Shown here: one piece after another, positions 1-8,895 of the stretch
How the letters are laid out: the number at the start of each line of letters is the position of its first letter
Numbering within the stretch: the first letter of the stretch is position 1
Assembly: GCA_050692915.1 (NCBI GenBank)
Contig: JBOGVU010000005.1
Location: 1 to 63,886, forward strand
DNA: 63,886 bases
Source: CALAEC01 sp050692915
Lineage (GTDB): Bacteria; Actinomycetota; UBA4738; CALAEC01
Direction of reading: 5' to 3'
Notes under the pieces: generated by a model
Databases searched by the model: none
The model's input: the letters and a program-made list of their open reading frames with translations, nothing else
Told to the model about the DNA's origin: nothing
Translations under genes and position numbers: made by a program

Positions 1-2
1 GT

Positions 3-629
3 CTCACGGACGCCCTGGAGCGTCTGGCCGTTCGGCCGGGGACCCGGGTCCTGAACGGCCTGGCCCTGGGCGCGATCGTGGTCGTCGGAGCGGTCTCGGC
101 GGCCTCGGCGGGCACCGGCCGGGTCACGCCGGTGCCGGCCCTGGCCCTGGCGGCCGTGTTCGTCCTGGCCGCCGTGGCCAAGGCCCTCAGGTGGCGGGCC
201 TGGCGCCGGGCATTGACCGCCTACCGGATCCCGGCGCCGCTGGAGGAAGGGGCCGGCATAGCCGTTCCCCTGGCCGAGGCGGCGGTCCCGGCCTCGATCC
301 TCGCCGGGGCCACCGAGCTGGGCGCCGGGCTGGCCCTGGTCCTTCTGCTCGCGTTCTCGGTGGCGGTCCTACGCGCCGCCCGGACCCAGGGCCACCGCCT
401 CCCCTGCGGCTGCTTCGGCCGGGCCGACTCGCGCAGCGTCCGGGCCATCCTGGCCCGGAACCTGGCCATCGCAGGCCTGGCCATCGCGGCGGTGGCCTCG
501 GGCCGCTCGCCGGTCCCTACGTTCGGCCCCGGGGATGCGGTCCCGGCGCTACTGGCGAGCGTGGGAGCGACGCTGACCGGTCTCCTCCTCCTTCGCGCGG
601 GCCGGATCCTCCGGCGGGACCGGGCCTAG
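3..629 (+). CDS. MauE/DoxX-like membrane protein, 5' end outside the window
   Basis: The frame is open to the left edge, so the gene probably begins upstream; the first start codon inside the window is GTG at 78. About 180 residues after that GTG contain several hydrophobic segments typical of the MauE family of four-helix membrane proteins. The family's hallmark short Cys pair is present as PCGCFGR just before the third hydrophobic stretch. MauE-like proteins are thought to handle disulfide or quinone chemistry in the membrane; that role is family knowledge and is not shown here. It ends in a 4-base tail-to-tail overlap with the RTX gene. It could equally be filed as DoxX-like. Confidence 0.7.
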   Translation, partial: LTDALERLAVRPGTRVLNGLALGAIVVVGAVSAASAGTGRVTPVPALALAAVFVLAAVAKALRWRAWRRALTAYRIPAPLEEGAGIAVPLAEAAVPASILAGATELGAGLALVLLLAFSVAVLRAARTQGHRLPCGCFGRADSRSVRAILARNLAIAGLAIAAVASGRSPVPTFGPGDAVPALLASVGATLTGLLLLRAGRILRRDRA

Positions 630-1669
630 GGCCAGGGTTGGGGGAACGCGCCCTCGCCCGCCGCTGGGACCAAGTCCACACACGGACGGCACCGATGGGC
701 CGTGAGGATCGATCGAGCTGACCACCGGAAGTAGGCCCGCTCCGGGGGGATCTCGAGGCGCTCCGGCGCCACCCGGACGACTACAGCTCGCCCCCCGGGA
801 CGCCCCGCGCCGGCCCCGCCGATCACCTGCCGTCCGCCCTCCCGGAGGATCAGCGCCCGCATCCGCCGGCCCGTGGACTTCACCAGGACGTGGAGGTCGA
901 ACCCCGGGTCTCCCCAGCTGTCGAAGGAGACCACGAAGTAACCCTCGTCCCACAGTCGCCGCTTGGAGGCCCGGCCGAACGTGGCGATCCGCCATGCGGA
1001 CGGGCTGGCGCCGAGGGTGGCCGTCACCTGCCGGATGTCGAGGATCCCCCGGGTGTCGTTCGGATCACCGATCGAGGTGGTGACGCAGGAAAGGCCGGTA
1101 CCCTCCGGGCAGACGTCGGCTCCGTTGCCGCCGTCGATCGAGTTCGTCCCCCCTTCGCCGAGGAGATAGTCGTCGCCGTCACCGCCCACGAGCGTGTCGT
1201 CGCCTTCGCCGCCATACAGGAGATCGGTCCCTCCCAGTCCGGACAGGACGTTGGGGCCGCCGTCGCCGCGAAGCACGTCGTCTCCCTGCGATCCGATCAG
1301 GTTCTCGATGCTCACCAGCTGGTCGTTCCCGGCGCCGGTGGCGATCCCCGCCGCCAGGTCCACCCGGATGCAGCAGGGAGAGGCCTCGAAGGAGGCCGTA
1401 TCCACGCCGTCGCCACCTTCCAGGATGTCGTCCCCGTCGAGTCCGATGAGGATGTCGTCGCCGCCGAGGCCACAGATCACGTCGGGCCCTGGCGTCCCCG
1501 CGAGGACGTCGTCCTCCTCGGTGCCCTCGATCGTGCATTGAGCCACCAGGCGCGCCGGGTCGGGGGAGGTCGTGGGCCCGGGAACGGGGGTCGGATCCGA
1601 GGCCGCGGGTGGGGCCAGGAGGGCGACCGCGATCAGCGCTGCAGCGGCGGGGAAGGGCGTGCCGCGCAC
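626..1669 (-). CDS. Secreted calcium-binding RTX-repeat protein
   Basis: 347 residues. Residues 1-24 form an Ala-rich signal peptide ending near PPAAS, followed by a Pro/Thr-rich linker. Residues about 49-185 hold repeated GGxGxDxL nonapeptides (for example GGDGDDYLLG), the hemolysin-type Ca2+-binding beta-roll. The roll is interrupted at 90-125 by a non-repeat insert carrying a CC pair. Residues 200-347 form a C-terminal domain I do not recognise; it contains a 'YFVVSFDSWGDP' stretch and may be a beta-sandwich. The protein is probably exported and cell-surface bound. No type I secretion genes are beside it, and in Gram-positive-type cells Sec export is the likely route. Confidence 0.75.
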   Translation of the reverse strand: MRGTPFPAAAALIAVALLAPPAASDPTPVPGPTTSPDPARLVAQCTIEGTEEDDVLAGTPGPDVICGLGGDDILIGLDGDDILEGGDGVDTASFEASPCCIRVDLAAGIATGAGNDQLVSIENLIGSQGDDVLRGDGGPNVLSGLGGTDLLYGGEGDDTLVGGDGDDYLLGEGGTNSIDGGNGADVCPEGTGLSCVTTSIGDPNDTRGILDIRQVTATLGASPSAWRIATFGRASKRRLWDEGYFVVSFDSWGDPGFDLHVLVKSTGRRMRALILREGGRQVIGGAGAGRPGGRAVVVRVAPERLEIPPERAYFRWSARSILTAHRCRPCVDLVPAAGEGAFPQPWP

Positions 1670-1725
1670 GGTCCCAGGCTACGCGAGGCCGCCGCGGCTG
1701 TCACGCTTCGCACCGGTGCGGCAGG

Positions 1726-2907
1726 ATGGCCGCGGTGAACGCCCTCGACTGGGTCATCGTCGTTCTCTTGGTCCTCTCGCTCGCCACCGGGTTCCGCCGG
1801 GGGGCGGCCCTCCAGCTCCTCACGTACTCGGGCCTGATCGGCGGCCTGGTGATCGGGGCCGTGCTCGCTCCCCGGGTCGCCGGCCTGGCCCGCGACCCCT
1901 TCGCGCAGGCCGCGGCGGCCCTGCTCACCCTGCTCCTCCTGGCGGCCGTCGGCGACGCCCTGGGGTGGCTCGTGGGCCGGCGGGTGTGGGCCGCGGCCCG
2001 CCGGAGCCGGCTGGACCCGGTGGACGCCGGGGCCGGATCGGTTATCGCCGGCGGCGCGGCGTTGCTGACGGTGTGGTTCCTGGCCTTCAACCTCGTTCAG
2101 GGCCCGTTCCCAGCCCTGTCCCGTCAGATCCGGGGGTCGGCGATCGTGCGGACCATCGACTCAGTGCTCCCCCGCCCTCCGTCGCTTCTGGCCCAGGTCC
2201 GCGGCTTCTTCGATCGGTTCGGGTTCCCGGAGGTCTTCGCCGGCCTTCCCCCGGCGCCGGCTGGCCCGGTCCGGGGGCCCACCGAGGCGGAGGCCAGGCA
2301 GGCCTTCGACGCCGCCGACCAGAGCACGGTCCGGATCGTCGGGGAGGCCTGCGGCCGGATCCAGGAAGGGAGCGGGTTCCTGGTCGAGGGGGGCCTGGTC
2401 GTCACGAACGCCCACGTCGTGGCGGGGACGACCGTCATCCAGGTCCAGCACCGGGACCTGGGCTCGGTGGGGGCAGCCACGATCCTGTTCGACCCGGACC
2501 TGGACATCGCGGTGCTCCGACCCGAATCCCTTCCCGCCGAGGCCCTGTCGGTCGACCCCGACGTGCTCGACCGGGGGGCCGACGGCGCCGTCCTCGGCTA
2601 CCCCGGGGGCGGGGACCTGACCGGGTCCGCGGCGGCGGTTCGCCGAACGCTGTTCGCGGTCGGCCGCGACATCTACGGCGAATCCGTGGTTCGGCGCCAG
2701 GTGTACGAGCTGCAGGCGGTCGTTCGGCCGGGGAACTCGGGTGGCCCGTTCGTGACCACCGACGGCGACGTGGCCGGGGTGGTCTTCGCCGCCTCGACCA
2801 CCGACGATGACGTCGGCTACGCCCTCACCGCGGCCGAGGCGGACCCGGAGATCGATCGGGCCCGCGGCCGAACCACTCCGGTCTCCACAGGACCGTGCAT
2901 CCGGTAG
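1726..2907 (+). CDS. marP: MarP-like membrane-anchored serine protease (CvpA domain plus trypsin-like domain)
   Basis: 393 residues from ATG 1726; the open frame extends upstream, but that part is Arg-rich and not protein-like. Residues 1-130 form a CvpA-type domain with about four membrane helices. Residues about 190-380 are a chymotrypsin-fold protease with His230 (TNAHVVAG), Asp260 (DLDIAVL) and Ser338 (RPGNSGGP), a complete triad. This architecture matches MarP of Mycobacterium, a periplasmic protease needed for acid and oxidative stress resistance. The gene is divergent from the RTX gene and convergent with the glycosidase gene. The start is supported by the hydrophobic helix beginning at residue 8. 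Confidence 0.88.
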   Translation: MAAVNALDWVIVVLLVLSLATGFRRGAALQLLTYSGLIGGLVIGAVLAPRVAGLARDPFAQAAAALLTLLLLAAVGDALGWLVGRRVWAAARRSRLDPVDAGAGSVIAGGAALLTVWFLAFNLVQGPFPALSRQIRGSAIVRTIDSVLPRPPSLLAQVRGFFDRFGFPEVFAGLPPAPAGPVRGPTEAEARQAFDAADQSTVRIVGEACGRIQEGSGFLVEGGLVVTNAHVVAGTTVIQVQHRDLGSVGAATILFDPDLDIAVLRPESLPAEALSVDPDVLDRGADGAVLGYPGGGDLTGSAAAVRRTLFAVGRDIYGESVVRRQVYELQAVVRPGNSGGPFVTTDGDVAGVVFAASTTDDDVGYALTAAEADPEIDRARGRTTPVSTGPCIR

Positions 2908-2913
2908 CCGGTC

Positions 2914-5142
2914 CTACTCCTCCATTACCACGCGCACATCGCCGTCGCGGGACAGGAGCGAGAATCCCGTCGTCTCGCCCTCCCGGCGGAACACCAGCGA
3001 GAGCGTGCTGTTCCCCACCCGGAGGTTGCGGACCTCGACCTCGTTCAGCCACGGAGGCAGGTGGGGCTTGTTCACCGTGAGTACGTTCTCGTGCGCGACC
3101 GCGGAGATCCCCAGCATGCCCTGGAGCAGCAGGAACGGGGCGCCGGCGGCCCAGGCCTGGGGGGAACAGGCCACCGGGTACTGCACCGGGGGGCTGGGGG
3201 CACGCCGGGTGAACCCGCAGAAGAGCTCGGGGAGCCGCATGTAGTCGGTGTACTGCGCTGCCTCGAACATCGCGGTGGCGATGCGATTGGTGGCGTCGAG
3301 GAACCCGTACCGCTTCAGGCCGGCGGCGATGAGCGCGTTGTCGTGCGGCCAGACCGTGCCATTGTGATAGCTCATCGGGTTGTAGCCGGCCGCCGTCTTG
3401 CTCATCGTCCGGATCCCCCAGCCCGAGAACATGTCGGGCTCGAAGAGCCGCCTGGCCACGGCCTCGGCTCGACGGGCGTCCACGATCCCGCAGTACAGCC
3501 CGTGCCCCGGGTTCGACACGATCGTCTTCACCTGTTGCTTGTCGCCGTCGAGCGCCCCGGCGAAGAACCCTTCCTCCTCCATCCAGAACGCCTCGTGGAA
3601 ACGCCGACGCAGGACGGTGGCCTGATCCTTGAGGCGAACCGCTCGCTCGAAGTCCCCCAGCGCGCCGTACACATCCGCCATCCGGACCTTGGCCATGTAC
3701 ACGTAGGCCTGAACCTCGGCCAGCGCGATCGGCGGTTCGGCGATCCGACCGTCGGTATGGATCACCGAGTCGTGGGCATCCTTCCATCCCTGGTTGCGCA
3801 GGCCGCGGGGCGACCGCGAGCGGTACTCGACGAAGCCGTCGTTGTCGGCGTCGCCGTAGCGGTCGATCCACTCGAGGGCGGCCTCGGCGGCCGGCAGGAG
3901 CTCCTTGACGAACCCGAGGTCGTTCGTCCACCGGAAGTACTGGGCCAGGAGGATCAGGAACCACGGCGTGGCATCGACCGAGCCGTAGTAGGGCGAGTGC
4001 GGGATGTACCCCGAGCGGGCCAGCTCCCCCTTCCGGATCTCGTGAAGGATCTTCCCGGGCTCCTCGTCTCGCCAGTCGTCGACCTTGGAGCCCTGGAACC
4101 CCGCCAGGACCTGGAGGCTCTCCCGGGCCGGCCGCGACGACAGCATCAGCATCTGGTGCGAGGTGATCATCGTGTCCCGCCCGAAGATCGCCACGTACCA
4201 GGGGATCCCCGCGGCGATGATCCCGGCTCCGTCCAGGTCCGTGTACAGGCCCCGGAGGTCGCGGAGCCCGCGGGTCAGGAGCTGATCGAACACCTCGTTG
4301 TCCGTGCGGATCTGCGCGGATTCCCGCTCCCAGGCCTCGTAATCGTGCCGGAGGGAATGCACGACCTCGTCGAAGTCGCCGGGCGGCGGGTAGGAGTCCT
4401 CGACCACCGGCTCGACCACGAGCGGGACCGTGGTGGTCTCGTGGGCGGGGAGGTGCACGGTGAACCACGCCTGCACCAGGTCGCCCCGGACCTCCACCCG
4501 GGCGGGGCGGACCCCGAACTCGATCCGGGTCCGGCGCCGGACCCCCTCCTCCCCGGTGTACCCGAACTCGATCGATCGTTCGCTCGTGGTGGGGGGGTCG
4601 TACGTCCCTCGGGTTTCCCGGGTCAGCCCTCGCACCTCGAACAGGTCCGCGAAGTCAGCCCCGAAGGTGAGGTCGAGATCCACGTCGATCGGGTGCGGGT
4701 TGTAGTTCTTGATCCGGATCCGCTCGTACAGCCGTCCCCGGATCGCCCGGATCCGGCGGATGTTCAGGGTGTGCTGGCCGATCGCGGGCCGATCCTCCCG
4801 GTACAGGTCCGGGTTCGTGAGATCGACGTGCGAGACGTACACGCGCTCGGCGGACGAGGACAGGAGGATCGGATCGCGCTCAGCGATCCGCAGGCGAAAG
4901 TGCGACAGGAACCGAGTGTCCATGTGGTACAGGCCCAGCCCGAGCTCCACGCGGTCGTCGAGGTTCCCCTCGATGTCCGAGTAGAGGAACGTCTCCCCCT
5001 CCTTGACCGCCAGGACCTTGCCCGGGAGGTCGGAGACGACCGGGACGCGGGGGATGGGGGTCGACGGGAACGTCTCGGGGACGAGCAGCCCCTCCTGGTC
5101 GGGCATCCCGTCCAGTCTAGGGGTGGGGTCGTGGTCGCTCAA
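2914..5142 (-). CDS. Glycogen-debranching-type amylo-alpha-1,6-glucosidase
   Basis: 742 residues. The N-terminal part (about 40-240) is the beta-sandwich of the GDE N-terminal 'bis' family, and the C-terminal part (about 290-700) is an (alpha/alpha)6 barrel of the amylo-alpha-1,6-glucosidase/GH63-like type. Hallmark segments are GIPWYVAIFGRDT, QGWKDAHDSV and YHNGTVWPHDN. The family trims alpha-glucosidic linkages in glycogen-like or mannosylglycerate-type substrates; exact specificity cannot be read here. The ATG overlaps the thrB stop by 4 bases, so it is the distal gene of the minus-strand threonine run and may be translationally coupled to it. Confidence 0.85.
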   Translation of the reverse strand: MSDHDPTPRLDGMPDQEGLLVPETFPSTPIPRVPVVSDLPGKVLAVKEGETFLYSDIEGNLDDRVELGLGLYHMDTRFLSHFRLRIAERDPILLSSSAERVYVSHVDLTNPDLYREDRPAIGQHTLNIRRIRAIRGRLYERIRIKNYNPHPIDVDLDLTFGADFADLFEVRGLTRETRGTYDPPTTSERSIEFGYTGEEGVRRRTRIEFGVRPARVEVRGDLVQAWFTVHLPAHETTTVPLVVEPVVEDSYPPPGDFDEVVHSLRHDYEAWERESAQIRTDNEVFDQLLTRGLRDLRGLYTDLDGAGIIAAGIPWYVAIFGRDTMITSHQMLMLSSRPARESLQVLAGFQGSKVDDWRDEEPGKILHEIRKGELARSGYIPHSPYYGSVDATPWFLILLAQYFRWTNDLGFVKELLPAAEAALEWIDRYGDADNDGFVEYRSRSPRGLRNQGWKDAHDSVIHTDGRIAEPPIALAEVQAYVYMAKVRMADVYGALGDFERAVRLKDQATVLRRRFHEAFWMEEEGFFAGALDGDKQQVKTIVSNPGHGLYCGIVDARRAEAVARRLFEPDMFSGWGIRTMSKTAAGYNPMSYHNGTVWPHDNALIAAGLKRYGFLDATNRIATAMFEAAQYTDYMRLPELFCGFTRRAPSPPVQYPVACSPQAWAAGAPFLLLQGMLGISAVAHENVLTVNKPHLPPWLNEVEVRNLRVGNSTLSLVFRREGETTGFSLLSRDGDVRVVMEE

Positions 5143-6014
5143 CGCGGCTCGTCACGGACATCGGCACCGGCCGCCGCGGGCTGGAGCCGAAGGACTCTCC
5201 ATCCCGGTCCGAGGTCGGGCACGATGAGGCCATCGGACTCGAACGCCAGAAGGGCCGGTCCCGCGCCGGCCACGCATACCGGCAACCCTGCGGCCCGGAG
5301 CTCCTCGAACAGCGCCCTGGCCCCGGGCACCAGCGGCAGCCGCCGCTGCTGGTGCAGCCGGTCCTCCAGGGCCTCGGGGAGCAGGGCCGGCCGCTCGGTC
5401 AGCGCCAGGACCGCCAGCGCGGCCCGACCTGCGTTGAACGCCGCGTCGGCCAGGGGCACCTCCCGGGGGAGGACCCGCCGGGCGTCCGCCGTGGGCAGAC
5501 GCTCGTGCTCGGGGATCAGGACCGCCAGCCGGAGGTCCGGATGGGGCGTGAGGCGCTCGGCCCGCCATCCCGACCGCGAGAGGTAGGCGACCACTGCGCC
5601 CCCCCGGAGGCAGGCCGCCACGTTGTCGGGGTGCCCCTCGATGTCGACGGCCACCTCGAGGAGGCGGTCGGGGTCGAGGGCGGTCCCCAGGAGCCGGTCG
5701 GCCAGGACGAGCCCGCTCACCACGGCCGCCGCCGAGGAGCCCAGCCCCCGCTCCAACGGGATCCGGTTCCGGCACCGGAGCGCGAACGGAGGAAGCGAGC
5801 CGCCGGCCTCCCGGGCCAGCCAGGCCATGGCCCGGAACACCAGGTTCGAGGCGTCCTCGGGAAGCTCCCCGGCCCCCTCGCCCTCGACCGTGACGGTGGG
5901 GGCGGCGTCGGTGTCGGCCTCCACCTCGTTCCGCAGGTCGACGGCCAGGGCCAGGGCGTCGAATCCCGGTCCGAGGTTGGCCACCGTCGCCGGAGCGCCG
6001 ACCACGAGAGGCAT
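5139..6014 (-). CDS. thrB: Homoserine kinase
   Basis: 291 residues. This GHMP-family kinase phosphorylates L-homoserine to O-phosphohomoserine, the substrate of ThrC. The N-terminal NLGPGFD motif (13-19) and the phosphate-binding loop LERGLGSSAAA (88-97) are clear, and the C-terminal 'VAGAGPA' glycine loop is also present. It sits 3 bases after thrC and 4 bases over the debranching enzyme start. The order hom-thrC-thrB on one strand is the classic actinobacterial threonine operon. Length is normal for the family. Confidence 0.95.
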   Translation of the reverse strand: MPLVVGAPATVANLGPGFDALALAVDLRNEVEADTDAAPTVTVEGEGAGELPEDASNLVFRAMAWLAREAGGSLPPFALRCRNRIPLERGLGSSAAAVVSGLVLADRLLGTALDPDRLLEVAVDIEGHPDNVAACLRGGAVVAYLSRSGWRAERLTPHPDLRLAVLIPEHERLPTADARRVLPREVPLADAAFNAGRAALAVLALTERPALLPEALEDRLHQQRRLPLVPGARALFEELRAAGLPVCVAGAGPALLAFESDGLIVPDLGPGWRVLRLQPAAAGADVRDEPR

Positions 6015-6017
6015 CGG

Positions 6018-7070
6018 CTACAGACCCAGGACCTCGGCCACGGTTTCGACGTCGGCGGAGACGCTCACCGGGGCCCCCACGGACTCCATCGCGGTCCCGG
6101 GATCCTTCAGACCGTGGCCGGTGAGGACGCAAGCGACCACCGCCCCCCGCTCCAGGGCACCGGTCCGTGCCAGGAGGCGTAGACCGGCCACCGAGGCCGC
6201 GGATGCTGGCTCGGCGAACAACCCCTCGGCGGCGATGTCCCGGTACGCCGCCAGGATCTCCTCGTCGGTCACCGCCAGGATCTCGCCGCCGGACTCCACC
6301 GCGGCCTCCACGGCCGGCTTCCAGGAGGCGGGGTTACCGATGCGGATCGCGCTGGCCACGGTCTCGGGGCGCTCCAGCGGCTCGCCGAGGACGATCGGCG
6401 CCGCCCCGGCCGCCTGGAAGCCGAAAAGTCGGGGGAGACGCTCGATGTGGGCGGCCTCCCGCTCCTCCCGGTAGCCGAGCCAGTGGCTGGTGATGTTCCC
6501 GGCGTTGCCCACCGGGACCAGATGGAGGTCCGGGCCCCGGCCGAGCGCATCGCAGATCTCGAACGCGCACGTCTTCTGGCCCTGGATCCGGTCGGGGTTC
6601 ACCGAGTTGACCAGGGTGATCGGGTGGCGGTCGGACAGCTCGCGGGAGAGGCGGAGAGCCTCGTCGAACCCGGCGTCGATCTCCAGGACCCGGGCCCCGG
6701 CCACCAACGCCTGGGCCAGCTTGCCGGCCGCCACGCCCCCCTTCGGAACCAGGACGGCGCACGCCAGCCCGGCCCGGGCGGCGTACGCGGCCGCCGACGC
6801 ACTGGTGTTCCCCGTCGAGGCGCACACCACGGCCTTGGCGCCGCGCTCGATCGCCCGCGACACCGCCACGGTCATCCCCCGGTCCTTGAACGACCCGGTC
6901 GGGTTGGCCCCTTCGTACTTCAGGTACACCAGGCAGCCTGTCTCCTCCGAGAGCCGCTCCGATGGCACCAGCGGGGTGCCGCCCTCCAGGAGCGTGACGA
7001 CCGGGGTGTCCCCAGTGACCGGCAGGCGGTCCCGGTACTCCTCGATGACCCCCCGCCAGAGCCGAGCCAC
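6018..7070 (-). CDS. thrC: Threonine synthase
   Basis: 350 residues from GTG 7070; the longer open frame upstream is out-of-frame hom sequence. This fold-type II PLP enzyme converts O-phosphohomoserine to threonine. The PLP lysine is Lys62 in the motif NPTGSFKDRG, and the Ser/Thr/Asn phosphate loop is ASTGNTSASA. The start overlaps the hom stop by one base (TAGTG), which implies translational coupling. It is a short-form enzyme (about 350 residues), as is usual in Actinomycetota. Confidence 0.96.
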   Translation of the reverse strand: MARLWRGVIEEYRDRLPVTGDTPVVTLLEGGTPLVPSERLSEETGCLVYLKYEGANPTGSFKDRGMTVAVSRAIERGAKAVVCASTGNTSASAAAYAARAGLACAVLVPKGGVAAGKLAQALVAGARVLEIDAGFDEALRLSRELSDRHPITLVNSVNPDRIQGQKTCAFEICDALGRGPDLHLVPVGNAGNITSHWLGYREEREAAHIERLPRLFGFQAAGAAPIVLGEPLERPETVASAIRIGNPASWKPAVEAAVESGGEILAVTDEEILAAYRDIAAEGLFAEPASAASVAGLRLLARTGALERGAVVACVLTGHGLKDPGTAMESVGAPVSVSADVETVAEVLGL

Positions 7071-8356
7071 TACTCCTCCCCCTCGACCCGCATGAGGCTG
7101 CGGACCTCCACCACCACGTCGAGGGATCGCAGGTCCTCCACCGTGCGCCGGAGGTCCCCCTCGATGGCCCGGTGGGTGATCAGCACGAGCAGCGCCTCCT
7201 CCCCCCGGCCCTCCTGCCACACCGACCGGATCGAGACCCGATGCTTCCCGAACGCCCCCGCCACCTGGGCAAGCACGCCGGGCCGGTCGGCCACGTCCAG
7301 GAGGAGGTAGTACTGGGACTCCATCCGCTCCATCGACCGGATCCCCCGTCTCCGCTCCGAGGGGAAGGTCACACCCGGCCGGCCCTCGGCGGCGAGCCGA
7401 GCCGCCGTGACCAGGTCGCCCACCACCGCCACGGCCGTGGGCGCCCCCCCGGCCCCCCTCCCGTAGAACATCAGCTCGCCCACGTTCGGCCCGCTCACGA
7501 ACACCGCGTTGAACGCCTCCCGGACGGCGGCCAGCGGATGGTTCTCCGGCACCATGGCGGGGTGGACACGGACGGCGACCTCCCCGTCCTCCAGCTCGGC
7601 CACGGCCAGAGGCTTCACCACGTAGCCGAGCCGGCGAGCGAACTCGATGTCCTCGGGCGACACCCCGGAGATCCCCTCCCGGTAGACGTCCTCGAGCACG
7701 ACCCGGGTGTCGAAGGCCAGGGATGCCAGGATGGCGCACTTCGCGGCGGCGTCGAACCCGTCGAGGTCGTCCGAGGGGTCCCGCTCCGCGTACCCCAGAC
7801 GCTGGGCCTCCGCCAGCGCGTCCTCGAAAGAGCTCCCGTCCTCGGTCATCCTGGTGAGGACGAAGTTCGTGGTCCCGTTGACGATCCCGAGCAACCGGGT
7901 CAGGCGCTCGCCGGGAAGGGACTCGATCAGCGGACGGATCAACGGGATGCCCCCGGCCACCGCGGCCTCGAAATGCAGGCCGGCCCCGGGCGCCGCGGCC
8001 GCCTCGAACAGCTCGGGGCCATGGGTGGCAAGGAGCTCCTTGTTCGCCGTCACCACCCGCTTGCCCAGCCGCAGGGCCTCCAGGATCGCCGAGCGGGCCG
8101 GCTCGATCCCACCCATCAGCTCCACCACGATCCGCACATCCTCCGCCCGCACGACCTCCATCGGGTCGTTGGCGAACCGCTCCGCGCCGACCGGCACGTC
8201 CCGGTCACGGGCGGGGTCCCGAACGGCCACCCGGACCACCTTGATCGGCCCCCCCGTCCGCCGCAGGACGTCCTCCGCGTGCTCGTGCAGGAGGCGGAGC
8301 ACCGCGGTCCCCACGGTCCCGCACCCCAGCATGCCGACGCCGAGGGCCTCGGTCAC
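7070..8356 (-). CDS. hom: Homoserine dehydrogenase with C-terminal ACT domain
   Basis: 428 residues from GTG 8356, which overlaps the preceding GNAT stop as GTGA. Residues 5-130 form the NAD(P) Rossmann domain (GMLGCGTVGTAV). The catalytic domain follows with NGTTNFVLT and the FEAAVAGGIPLI segment. Residues about 350-428 are an ACT domain (LDVADRPGVLAQVAG), which normally mediates feedback inhibition by threonine. The enzyme reduces aspartate semialdehyde to homoserine. It is the first of three consecutive threonine-pathway genes. Confidence 0.96.
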   Translation of the reverse strand: MTEALGVGMLGCGTVGTAVLRLLHEHAEDVLRRTGGPIKVVRVAVRDPARDRDVPVGAERFANDPMEVVRAEDVRIVVELMGGIEPARSAILEALRLGKRVVTANKELLATHGPELFEAAAAPGAGLHFEAAVAGGIPLIRPLIESLPGERLTRLLGIVNGTTNFVLTRMTEDGSSFEDALAEAQRLGYAERDPSDDLDGFDAAAKCAILASLAFDTRVVLEDVYREGISGVSPEDIEFARRLGYVVKPLAVAELEDGEVAVRVHPAMVPENHPLAAVREAFNAVFVSGPNVGELMFYGRGAGGAPTAVAVVGDLVTAARLAAEGRPGVTFPSERRRGIRSMERMESQYYLLLDVADRPGVLAQVAGAFGKHRVSIRSVWQEGRGEEALLVLITHRAIEGDLRRTVEDLRSLDVVVEVRSLMRVEGEE

Positions 8357-8895
8357 AGCCACCGTCCCATCACGATCTCGTCGTCGTACCCGTGCCGCTT
8401 CTTGGAGTGGCCGGCGAGCCGACCCTCCTCGACGAAGCCGAACTTCTCGTACAGTCGCCGGGCCCGCTCGTTGTCGGGGTAGACGGTCAGCGCGAGCTTC
8501 TCCACCCCGGCCCACCTGGCCCACCGGAACGACTCGGCCAGGAGAGCGGACCCCACCCCGCGGGAACGCCAGTCCGCGGCCACGAGCATGCCGAGCGAGG
8601 CCACGTGCCGGGTCACCGGGTGTGTCTCCCGGGCCACACCGAGGTTGCCGATCACCCGCCTGTCGGCCACCGCCACGATCGACGCCGCTTCCGTGGTCCA
8701 CGAGTCCCGGTAGCGTTTCCGCATCTGGCGGGCCGTCCACCGCACGTCCTCGGTGCGGATGTACCGGGCCTCCGCCGCTACATCGGCGAACAGCCGAAGC
8801 GCGTCGCGCGCGTCCGCGGGGCGGGCCGGTCGGACCTCGACTCCATCCGGTGGGGGGGCCTCCGGCTCCGGGCCGCCACCCGGCGGCCGGCTCAC
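8353..8895 (-). CDS. GNAT-family N-acetyltransferase
   Basis: 180 residues from GTG 8895, which overlaps the argS stop (GTGA); its own stop overlaps hom in the same way. A Pro-rich N-terminus of about 18 residues is followed by the GNAT fold. The acetyl-CoA loop is visible as ADWRSRGVGSALL and the C-terminal LTVYPDNERARRLYEKFGF is typical of the RimI-like group. The acceptor is unknown. Its position between argS and hom with overlaps at both ends makes it part of the same transcript. Confidence 0.85.
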   Translation of the reverse strand: MSRPPGGGPEPEAPPPDGVEVRPARPADARDALRLFADVAAEARYIRTEDVRWTARQMRKRYRDSWTTEAASIVAVADRRVIGNLGVARETHPVTRHVASLGMLVAADWRSRGVGSALLAESFRWARWAGVEKLALTVYPDNERARRLYEKFGFVEEGRLAGHSKKRHGYDDEIVMGRWL